Shown here piece after piece: positions 1 through 5,140 of a stretch of DNA of 24,854 bases. The notes under the pieces were generated by a model, which saw only the letters and a program-made list of their open reading frames with translations, had not been told where the DNA came from and did not search any database. The position numbers and the translations under genes are program-made. The number at the start of each line of letters is the position of its first letter. The first letter of the stretch is position 1. Origin of the DNA: a virus; the IMG/VR virus record IMGVR_UViG_3300028920_000255, positions 1-24,854 of that record. One strand, given 5' to 3'.

Positions 1-179
1 TATTATTATTTGTAATAGTAGCTATAATAGGTTTGGTTTTATTTTCGCCAAGCGACAAAAACGAAAGATACTTATTATATACCGACTTTGCCAAACAAAA
101 CGCAGAACTGTTATACAAAATAAACGAGCTTGAAAAACAGGTCGACGATATCAAAATTGAATTGGAGAAAGTTCAATGA
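1..179 (+). CDS. Membrane-anchored coiled-coil protein, 3' end only
   Basis: Open from the window edge (first full codon at 3) to a TGA at 177-179; the start lies outside the window. The visible 58 residues begin inside a hydrophobic segment (LLFVIVAIIGLVLF), which looks like one membrane-spanning helix. A charged stretch follows, then a probable coiled coil (about residues 34-57, ending in IELEKVQ). The layout is an N-terminal anchor with a soluble helical tail. This is common in phage membrane proteins such as i-spanins, but nothing here is specific to that family, so I assign no function. The last codons overlap the next gene through ATGA at 176-179, which implies translational coupling. 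Confidence 0.7.
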   Translation, partial: LLFVIVAIIGLVLFSPSDKNERYLLYTDFAKQNAELLYKINELEKQVDDIKIELEKVQ

Positions 180-340
180 CAATTAAACAATGGTTAAAAA
201 CATATTACGACATAGATCTTTCGGATGAAAAAGCTGATGATTTTTTGTGTTATATTACAAATATATTGAAGTTAAACGGTTATGATATGGATGAATTGAT
301 TGAAATGTTTGGTAAAAGAAGGAGCATAGGATGCAAATAA
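176..340 (+). CDS. Small hypothetical protein (54 aa)
   Basis: A 54-residue ORF starting at ATG 176, which overlaps the upstream stop (ATGA). A GGAG Shine-Dalgarno lies about 9 bases upstream. It ends at TAA 338-340, inside the first codons of the next gene. The product is acidic in the middle (YDIDLSDEKADDF) and probably all helical, with no cysteines or membrane segment. I do not recognise the family. The tight overlaps at both ends and the SD support it as a real gene of the small-gene operon. Confidence 0.65.
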   Translation: MTIKQWLKTYYDIDLSDEKADDFLCYITNILKLNGYDMDELIEMFGKRRSIGCK

Positions 341-996
341 CAAAAAAACAATCGTTAAATTTTAAAATTTTCAAGTGCTGCTTGGATCTTGATAAAGTTG
401 AAGAATTTCTAAATAATTGTATGCGAGACAAAGATAAGGATTATTGGTTTTGTGAAACACAACAAGACGAAACAGGTATATTAACGTATTTCAAAGGAAT
501 TGCATATAAATCTGTCGAGGTTGCTGATCTTGAAGCGGGCGAAAATATACATCAGGAAGAAAAGGTAATAACTGAATGCTGTTTATTCATAACAAATAAT
601 CATATACTTATTACCGGGAAAGCTTATAAATCAGCTCTGCATGTTCTCGGTGTTAAATTCGAGCAGAAATTTGCCAAGATGATCGTTTATCAAGATATAT
701 TAAAAGAACTTGAAGCTGAAGCTGCGGAGATAAGCAGCATAAATTTATATAATACTGAACTGCATGATGTTACTACACTTAACATTAAAGGCAGATTGGA
801 AGATCCTTTTTTCATATCGGGGACGGCGAGCGGACGCATTAAAAATTTTAAAGGCAGATTTCAAACTTGTTTAGGAATGTCAACAATTTCATTTGATGAA
901 AAAGGTAAGATCGCTTTTAATAAAATACGCGGCAGGTGCATAAATACTGAACTTATTGTCGAGTTTTTAGGGAAGTTGGAAAGGGTTGAAGGATGA
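331..996 (+). CDS. Hypothetical protein (221 aa)
   Basis: ATG 331 is preceded by a strong AGAAGGAG site and overlaps the previous stop by 10 bases. No signal peptide or membrane segment is visible. A mixed N-terminal half (about 1-110) includes a helix-rich LDKVEEFL stretch. A helical segment around 115-137 (KMIVYQDILKELEAEAAEI) follows. The C-terminal part (about 140-205) looks beta-rich, with alternating charged and hydrophobic residues and repeated glycine-containing turns (NIKGRL, GTASGRIKNFKGRF). I recognise no family or catalytic motif. To the eye, it is less AT-rich and uses more GC-ending codons than the genes at 1191-4266, so it may have a different origin from that block. It couples to the next gene by ATGA. 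Confidence 0.8.
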   Translation: MQITKKQSLNFKIFKCCLDLDKVEEFLNNCMRDKDKDYWFCETQQDETGILTYFKGIAYKSVEVADLEAGENIHQEEKVITECCLFITNNHILITGKAYKSALHVLGVKFEQKFAKMIVYQDILKELEAEAAEISSINLYNTELHDVTTLNIKGRLEDPFFISGTASGRIKNFKGRFQTCLGMSTISFDEKGKIAFNKIRGRCINTELIVEFLGKLERVEG

Positions 997-1190
997 AAAA
1001 CAAAACATACAAAAATAAAAAATCAGGTAAATTATATGTAGTTGATAATATAGGAACAGTGAAACTAAACGGAGAATGGAAGAAATGCGTTGTTTATCAG
1101 AAGCAGACTTTGATCAATGCAGAGTGTGAAAAAATGTTTGTCAGGCTTTATGATGATTTTGTTGATAAGTTTGAGGTTGTGGAGGGATGA
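993..1190 (+). CDS. DUF1653-like small protein
   Basis: A 65-residue ORF whose ATG overlaps the upstream TGA (ATGA at 993-996). The sequence fits the short all-beta DUF1653 pattern: an opening YKNKKSGKLYVV strand, a central VVYQ, then FVRLYDDFVDKFE near the end. In the family this corresponds to the stretch 'vvYr.l.....wvRp.emF.e.Ve'. DUF1653 proteins are frequent in phages and bacteria and have no established biochemical function; some are fused to or sit beside nucleotide-metabolism genes. The match is by eye and moderate. The C-terminal VVEG resembles the end of the preceding protein (RVEG), probably because both ends encode the downstream SD. Confidence 0.6.
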   Translation: MKNKTYKNKKSGKLYVVDNIGTVKLNGEWKKCVVYQKQTLINAECEKMFVRLYDDFVDKFEVVEG

Positions 1191-1660
1191 TGAATTATTT
1201 AGATGTACTTTTTTTAATATTATTTATTCTTTGCGTTTCAGTTGCTGTTTATGCTTTTTTTAAAGATGAAACAAAATTAAAACAATCAAAAAAAGAAATT
1301 GATAAACTTTTAAAAGAAATTGATAATACTTTTGAGAACAAAGATAAACAAATAGAAATTTTAAATAAAAATATTGATGAATTGGAAAAAGAATATAAAA
1401 AACAGATTAAATGTTTAAAAGAAAAAGTTAGATACAGAGATCGAAAGCTTGAAAAATATAAAATGTTTACATATTTTTATAAAAGATTTCCTAAAGGAGA
1501 AATAAGTTTATTATTTACACCCTCCCGACTTGGCAGCGGTCTTTCTATTGATTATAAAAGATCAAAAAACATTAACAAACGTATCGAATGTGCTATTTTT
1601 GAAAATGATTTTATTTTTTATCAGAAAAAAGGTAAGATTATATATAAAGAGGGGTTATAA
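1187..1660 (+). CDS. Single-pass membrane coiled-coil protein
   Basis: Starts at ATG 1187, overlapping the previous TGA; a second ATG directly follows at 1190, and both are served by the GGAGGG at 1181-1186. Residues 3-25 form one hydrophobic helix (LDVLFLILFILCVSVAVYAF). A long Lys/Glu-rich coiled coil spans about 28-90. The basic motif VRYRDRKLEKY (81-91) follows, then a C-terminal domain of about 60 residues. The coiled coil probably projects from the inner membrane. The basic motif resembles IRHRNRQFDRF in the next gene, suggesting that the two proteins are related. Function is unknown. A spanin-like role is possible, but the protein lacks a diagnostic neighbour. Confidence 0.75.
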   Translation: MMNYLDVLFLILFILCVSVAVYAFFKDETKLKQSKKEIDKLLKEIDNTFENKDKQIEILNKNIDELEKEYKKQIKCLKEKVRYRDRKLEKYKMFTYFYKRFPKGEISLLFTPSRLGSGLSIDYKRSKNINKRIECAIFENDFIFYQKKGKIIYKEGL

Positions 1661-2200
1661 ATGATATCAGAAAATAATATAGATTATTTAAACAAATTTA
1701 TTGATAGCGATTTAATTGAAAAAGTTAGATACAAATATTTTTGTGATAAAGATATAATAAATCTTTACGATCAAATTGCAGAGCTTGAAGTATATTATCA
1801 AGACCTTATAAGTTATGTATTTGATACAAATGATATTGAAGAATACAAAACAACTATCAAAGTATTAATGACAAACATAAGACACAGAAATAGACAGTTT
1901 GATCGATTTGCAAACTGGTTTAAATTTGCAAGTCGTTGTTTTGACCGATATCTTTGCAAGTTTACATTAACATGTGATGACGATATGTATTGTATAACCT
2001 TTTATGATGATGATGAAAATGTATTTTTTGTTGAAGCTAAAACGTATCTCATGTTGATAGAAAAATTTGAAAAGAAATTATTTAAGAACAAGGATCAGAA
2101 ATTATTAAAGCAGATGAATCGAGCTATTCCTATGACCGCAGACGATAAGTTTTATTACAAAGGGCATTTTTATCACAAAGATCAAGAAATTATAATATGA
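1661..2200 (+). CDS. Hypothetical protein (179 aa), related to its upstream neighbour
   Basis: ATG 1661 directly follows the previous TAA, with AGAGGGG upstream as SD. The product is soluble, with no membrane segment. It is helical in the N-terminal 95 residues, which contain the basic motif IRHRNRQFDRF (73-83) followed by aromatic-rich NWFKFASRCFDRY. A beta-like acidic section (TCDDDMYCITFYDDDENVFFVEAKTY, about 104-129) comes next, then a helical tail. It shares the string EKVRY with the upstream protein, encoded by an identical 16-bp DNA stretch. It also shares the R-x-R-x-R-x-[LF]-[ED]-[KR]-[YF] motif. I do not recognise a named family. Confidence 0.7.
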   Translation: MISENNIDYLNKFIDSDLIEKVRYKYFCDKDIINLYDQIAELEVYYQDLISYVFDTNDIEEYKTTIKVLMTNIRHRNRQFDRFANWFKFASRCFDRYLCKFTLTCDDDMYCITFYDDDENVFFVEAKTYLMLIEKFEKKLFKNKDQKLLKQMNRAIPMTADDKFYYKGHFYHKDQEIII

Positions 2201-2206
2201 GGTTAT

Positions 2207-2557
2207 ATGCTATCTGATAGAGATTATTTTAAAAGTATAAGATCGCATAAAGTTGTGCCTCGATCGTGTAAAAAGAAGAAACTTGATGATGAAAGAACAA
2301 ATAAATTGAGGTTATTTAAAGACGATTACGGGTTTCAAAGAACCTGTAATTTGCTTAACATTTCAAACAAAACTTTAAGAGGTCTTATTCAAGGCAAACC
2401 TAAAACAATTACAACGATTGATAGAATTGAAAAAAGCATAGATAATCAATTTAAAATTTGGATAGCAGAACAATTTAAAATTAAAAATACAAACCCAAAT
2501 TATAAATGGGAAAGATTAGTCGAGGTTTTAGAGTGTAAGTATGGCCTCATAGTGTAG
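2207..2557 (+). CDS. Probable helix-turn-helix protein
   Basis: A 116-residue product starting at ATG 2207 with GAGG just upstream. A very basic N-terminus (RSCKKKKL around 19-26) precedes a segment that reads as a helix-turn-helix at about 42-76: GFQRTCNLLNISNKTLRGL, then a loop and TIDRIEKSI. This resembles the 'silent residues, A/C-LLNIS, T/S-L' pattern of small DNA-binding regulators. The C-terminal 40 residues are helical. It may be a phage transcriptional regulator, but this is an inference from the pattern only. The last 15 bases of the gene, including the TAG stop at 2555-2557, lie inside the tRNA-Gln gene. Confidence 0.6.
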   Translation: MLSDRDYFKSIRSHKVVPRSCKKKKLDDERTNKLRLFKDDYGFQRTCNLLNISNKTLRGLIQGKPKTITTIDRIEKSIDNQFKIWIAEQFKIKNTNPNYKWERLVEVLECKYGLIV

Positions 2558-2613
2558 TGGTAGCACGCGACATTTTGGATGTTGAGTCTTAGGTTCGATT
2601 CCTGATGAGGCTG
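2543..2613 (+). tRNA. tRNA-Gln (anticodon UUG)
   Basis: A full cloverleaf can be drawn by hand. The acceptor stem GGCCTCA pairs with TGAGGCT (first pair G-U), with discriminator G at 2613. The D stem is GTGT/GCAC. The anticodon stem CGACA/TGTTG (one G-U) carries the loop TTTTGGA. The variable region is AGTC. The T stem TTAGG/CCTGA closes the loop TTCGATT. The anticodon is TTG, which reads CAA. A weak 1-72 pair and discriminator G fit bacterial tRNA-Gln identity. The 3' CCA is not encoded, so the host would have to add it. It would support translation of the CAA-rich phage genes, notably the Gln-rich tape measure. Its 5' part overlaps the HTH-like gene, so it may be cut from a coding transcript. 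Confidence 0.92.
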
Positions 2614-2635
2614 TTTTATATAAGAAAGGTATTTT

Positions 2636-2998
2636 ATGAATGCAAATGAATTAAAAGAATTAAATTTAGTAAATAAAATTTTTAAAAGGTTATTTAAAGA
2701 TAGAATTAATGATAAAATATTTGGTAAAATAATGAATACAGAAAAAGCATTTAATCTTTCTTTTTGTGCAATACCAACTCATAAAAAAATTATAAACGAA
2801 CACTCTGAAGATGAAAAAAGTATATTTTATGAATTTCATATCGAGAATATATTAAAACGCAAAGAAAAAGAATTAAAAGCTCTTTATAATTCAAAAAAAG
2901 AAGCTTACTTTTATATAAATTTACGCGAAAGAACTAATAGGCCATATAATGATGAATTATATTTTCAAATAACTTTATTTAGAGAGAGAATCTCATGA
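2636..2998 (+). CDS. Hypothetical protein (120 aa)
   Basis: Starts at ATG 2636, 23 bases after the tRNA, with AGAAAGG as SD. The product is Lys/Glu-rich and mostly helical: an N-terminal helix (NELKELNLVNKIFKRLF), a middle section with one Cys, and a long charged helix around 75-100 (NILKRKEKELKALYNSKKEAYFY). No membrane segment or motif is recognisable. It ends with TGA 2996-2998, overlapping the next start (ATGA), and the gene's own last codons carry the SD of that gene (AGAGAGAGA). Family unknown. Confidence 0.7.
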   Translation: MNANELKELNLVNKIFKRLFKDRINDKIFGKIMNTEKAFNLSFCAIPTHKKIINEHSEDEKSIFYEFHIENILKRKEKELKALYNSKKEAYFYINLRERTNRPYNDELYFQITLFRERIS

Positions 2999-3198
2999 GC
3001 AAAAGTATAAAAGAACTTTTTGAAGATACATCCATGTATGAAAAATATCTTGATGACGAAAGATGTAGATGTTTTAATTGTGGTAAAATATCAAACAACA
3101 AAGATGAATTTGAACCACTTACAAACGATAATAAAGATGTTTGCGGATATATGTGTTTATCTTGTTTTTCAGAAATTTTAAATAAATCAAAAATTTAA
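2995..3198 (+). CDS. Small Cys-rich putative zinc-binding protein (67 aa)
   Basis: ATG 2995 overlaps the upstream stop. Cysteines lie at residues 24, 26, 29, 50, 54 and 57. The pairs C26-x2-C29 (CFNC) and C54-x2-C57 (CLSC) form a typical CxxC...CxxC zinc ribbon or treble-clef pattern, with a short helix after the second pair (FSEILNKSKI). The preceding 23 residues are helical. Small phage proteins of this kind often bind host enzymes such as RNA polymerase or nucleic acid, but nothing here identifies the target. It is the first of three consecutive Cys-rich genes. Confidence 0.7.
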   Translation: MSKSIKELFEDTSMYEKYLDDERCRCFNCGKISNNKDEFEPLTNDNKDVCGYMCLSCFSEILNKSKI

Positions 3199-3211
3199 GT
3201 GAGGTGTTATT

Positions 3212-3625
3212 ATGGAAAAAGAAATTAAAGATAAGATTAAAGAAATGAATTTTATGCCACAGGTTAATTTAGATGAACCAGGCAACATCATTTTAACAAA
3301 ACATTGTTTAGGAACAGACAAAGATTTAAAAAATTTAAAAGAAATTAGCGATTATGTTTTTGAAAATTGCGGCAAAAAAAATGAAATAATGTTACATAAA
3401 TTTTATGTAGATTATAAATTTTTAATAGTTGCATTGGCGTATCCAAGAAATAAAGAAGAAATGGAATCGTTTGAAAAATTTTGCAGATTTTTTTATCAAA
3501 ATAACAATCGATGTGATAATTGTGCTGAAACAGGAATAAAATCTTTTACTCCTTTTAGTCAACAGGAAAACATTTGCGAGGATTGCCGAAATAAAAATAT
3601 AAAAATTTTTAATCAAAAAGCATAA
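3212..3625 (+). CDS. Protein with C-terminal zinc ribbon (137 aa)
   Basis: ATG 3212 follows a good GAGGTG site. Residues 1-95 have no recognisable family and probably form a mixed alpha/beta domain. The last third carries CDNC (101-104) and CEDC (122-125), a CxxC-x17-CxxC zinc ribbon or knuckle. The CDNC...CEDC arrangement is like that of small zinc-binding domains in bacterial and phage proteins. The opposite strand is also open here, but it is AT-rich shadow sequence. Function is not assignable. It lies between two other Cys-rich genes in the same operon. Confidence 0.65.
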   Translation: MEKEIKDKIKEMNFMPQVNLDEPGNIILTKHCLGTDKDLKNLKEISDYVFENCGKKNEIMLHKFYVDYKFLIVALAYPRNKEEMESFEKFCRFFYQNNNRCDNCAETGIKSFTPFSQQENICEDCRNKNIKIFNQKA

Positions 3626-3667
3626 AGTGCATAAAGTTAAAAAAACTATTGAGGCAAGAGGTGTTTA

Positions 3668-4042
3668 ATGCAAGAAATAAACTGCTATGGTTGTTTTTAT
3701 TATGATGTTACAAAGTCATGTATTTATTACAACAAATGTAATAGACAAGGAAAAGATTATTATAAATTTAAACCTAAATATAAAATTGGTTCTGTTGTTT
3801 ATTTTAAAATACCTTCAGAATATGTTCACAATTATAAAATATCATGCGGAGTTATAACCTTGCGTCAACAAGATTCAAATATGGAAAAGTTTTTTTATTC
3901 AATTAAAACTTTAGACGATTTATATAATCGTGTTGATCAATGTTTTGTTTCTAAAAAGTTAAATAGATTTTTTGATATTAAAAACGTATGTTTATTTTTT
4001 GTTAAGAAAATATTAAGGAGAATAACATGTTTATTAAAGTAA
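3668..4042 (+). CDS. Protein with N-terminal Cys-rich knuckle (124 aa)
   Basis: ATG 3668 with AAGAGGTG about 6 bases upstream. The N-terminus has C6-x2-C9-x8-C18-x5-C24 followed by GKDYYKFKP. This is a layout seen in many small phage proteins, where a four-Cys knuckle precedes an 'RD-Y/K-P' sequence. The remaining 90 residues begin with KYKIGSVVYFKIP, which looks like a small beta-barrel strand set. The basic C-terminus is encoded across the start of the next gene (16-base overlap, 4027-4042). The role is unknown; metal binding is the only property I would infer. Confidence 0.6.
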   Translation: MQEINCYGCFYYDVTKSCIYYNKCNRQGKDYYKFKPKYKIGSVVYFKIPSEYVHNYKISCGVITLRQQDSNMEKFFYSIKTLDDLYNRVDQCFVSKKLNRFFDIKNVCLFFVKKILRRITCLLK

Positions 4043-4266
4043 CACCATTAAAAAAAGGCGGAAACAAACAAAGAATTAATACATTACATATAATATCATA
4101 TGTTGCTACAGAAGATAAAGCTAATTCTGTTATTATTTGTATTGATAACATGGTTGATGTATATGTTGAATCAGTTGAACAAATTGATCAACAAATTGCA
4201 GATATATTTAATAAAAATAATTGTGAAATATTAAATCTTGAACCGTTTATTAAACAAAACGCTTAA
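4027..4266 (+). CDS. FlbD-like small beta protein (79 aa)
   Basis: Begins inside the previous gene; the start at 4027 is supported by a strong AAGGAG about 8 bases upstream. The sequence MFIKVTPLKKG...QRINTLHIISYV...NSVIICIDN...VDVYVESVEQIDQQI follows the short pattern of FlbD and FlbD-like phage proteins: an opening 'I-x-V-T', a central 'I-N...I', then 'v-Y-V-E-S-v-e-q-I-d...I'. In flagellar operons FlbD is a small protein of poorly defined function; phage versions have no established role. The match is by eye. It is the last gene before the terminase regulatory region. Confidence 0.55.
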   Translation: MFIKVTPLKKGGNKQRINTLHIISYVATEDKANSVIICIDNMVDVYVESVEQIDQQIADIFNKNNCEILNLEPFIKQNA

Positions 4267-4447
4267 ACTTGTAAAATATAATTAAAAATTTACTTTTAAA
4301 ATTAAAATTTACTTTTAATTCAAAATAATTTATTTTAAAATAATATGCCTATTAAATAATGAAAAGTTTACTTTTAGTTTACTAATATTTACTTTTTAAA
4401 GTAAATGTTTACTTAAAATTTACTTTTATCTATGCTATAATAAAAAT
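4267..4447 (+). promoter_or_regulatory. Repeat-rich terminase upstream region (possible packaging or control site)
   Basis: This 181-bp gene-free stretch is extremely AT-rich. TTTACTTTTA or a close variant recurs: exact copies at 4289-4298, 4308-4317, 4367-4376 and 4419-4428; TTTACTTTTT at 4388-4397; TTTACT at 4378-4383; TTTACTT at 4408-4414. From 4367 on, the copies start 11, 10, 20 and 11 bases apart, close to whole DNA turns. An inverted repeat TTTACTTTTTAAAGTAAA lies at 4388-4405 and a perfect palindrome TTATTTTAAAATAA at 4330-4343. The region ends in an extended -10 box. Such arrays suit binding of a regulator or of the terminase, as in cos/pac sites, but I cannot tell which. Confidence 0.6.
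4433..4441 (+). promoter_or_regulatory. Extended -10 promoter of the terminase genes
   Basis: TGCTATAAT is a perfect extended -10 element (TGn plus TATAAT at 4436-4441). No good -35 hexamer lies 16-18 bases upstream; the sequence there is CTTAAA or TTAAAA. A GTTTACT heptamer occupies 4407-4413, roughly positions -41 to -35. The expected transcription start, about 7 bases past the -10 box, coincides with the ATG at 4448, so the transcript would have almost no leader. Confidence 0.6.
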
Positions 4448-5140
4448 ATGAACAAAAAAAGAAATTGGGAAAAAATATTTGAGGAACAAACAAATTCAGG
4501 ACTTTCAGCCAAAGAATATTGCAATGAAGAAGATATCAATTATTCTTTATTTTGCAGACAAAGAAGTAAGTTTACTAAAAAAGGAAAAGCAGTAAACCAC
4601 AAGGCTTCTAAAGCGAAAAAAGAATTAAAAAAGAAACTCAAAAGTAAACAATTGACCAAAAATGATAAGATAGTAAACTTTTTAGGTAAAGCCAATGATG
4701 ATGAAAAAGAATTGTTTACCGATCAAGATATTTTATGTGCTTTAGTGGAAACGAATTTTAATCTTTCTGATGCAGCCAAAATTTTAGATTGCTCTTATTT
4801 TACTTTATATAACAAGCTTAGAAAAAATGAAAACTTAAGAGATCAATACGATATATTACAAGATGCTATGTTAGATCAAGCTGAAATAGTGATACACGAT
4901 TTACTTTATTCACCGCACGACAAAGTTAGATTTAATGCTGCAAAACTTATGTTAAAAACAAAAGGTAAAAAACGCGGATGGACTGAAAAAATTGAACACG
5001 AACACATAGGCGATAAAAATAAACCTATTATTATATTGGATGCTGTTCCTTTTGAAGAAGATTTTGACCCTGATGAACCGCCTGATGATTTTTTAGATCC
5101 AGACACTAAACCAGAATCAGATAATAAAGATTTACAATGA
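4448..5140 (+). CDS. terS: Terminase small subunit (TerS)
   Basis: The DNA-recognition subunit of the packaging motor, assigned from its domain pattern and its position just before the large subunit (ATGA overlap at 5137-5140). Residues 7-41 (WEKIFEEQTNSGLSAKEYC...) resemble the HTH of IS66-type TnpA proteins ('W...I-x-E-q...SGLS-v-x-e-F-C'). A basic linker spans 42-75. A Fis-like HTH lies at about 104-127 (NLSDAAKILDCSYFTLYNKL). A helical segment at 128-185 with LMLKTKGKKRGWTEK is typical of TerS oligomerisation regions. The tail from 197 is very acidic. The start at 4448 fits the N-terminal domain, but no SD precedes it and the promoter's -10 box ends 6 bases upstream. The 5' third contains four GTTTACT/AGTAAAC heptamers. 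Confidence 0.85.
   Translation: MNKKRNWEKIFEEQTNSGLSAKEYCNEEDINYSLFCRQRSKFTKKGKAVNHKASKAKKELKKKLKSKQLTKNDKIVNFLGKANDDEKELFTDQDILCALVETNFNLSDAAKILDCSYFTLYNKLRKNENLRDQYDILQDAMLDQAEIVIHDLLYSPHDKVRFNAAKLMLKTKGKKRGWTEKIEHEHIGDKNKPIIILDAVPFEEDFDPDEPPDDFLDPDTKPESDNKDLQ

Noticed and set aside
1-179. i-spanin assignment for the truncated membrane coiled-coil protein
   Set aside because: The anchor-plus-helix layout is generic, no overlapping o-spanin lipoprotein gene is present, and no lysis gene lies nearby.
2543-2613. Idea that the tRNA is a stop-codon suppressor linked to genetic code change
   Set aside because: The anticodon loop TTTTGGA gives UUG, normal glutamine. Genes here end normally at TAA, TGA and TAG with no in-frame stops inside conserved domains.
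3422-3616. Antisense ORF opposite the zinc-ribbon gene, and similar minus-strand ORFs elsewhere (for example 4906-5106, 7554-7775, 8301-8570, 12400-12663, 15806-16108, 17784-18119)
   Set aside because: They lie fully inside well-supported + strand genes, lack SD sites and give low-complexity or hydrophobic translations expected from AT-rich complementary strands.
4289-4428. CRISPR-like array
   Set aside because: The repeats are about 10 bases long with gaps of 0-50 bases and no unique spacers of constant length; they look like protein binding sites.
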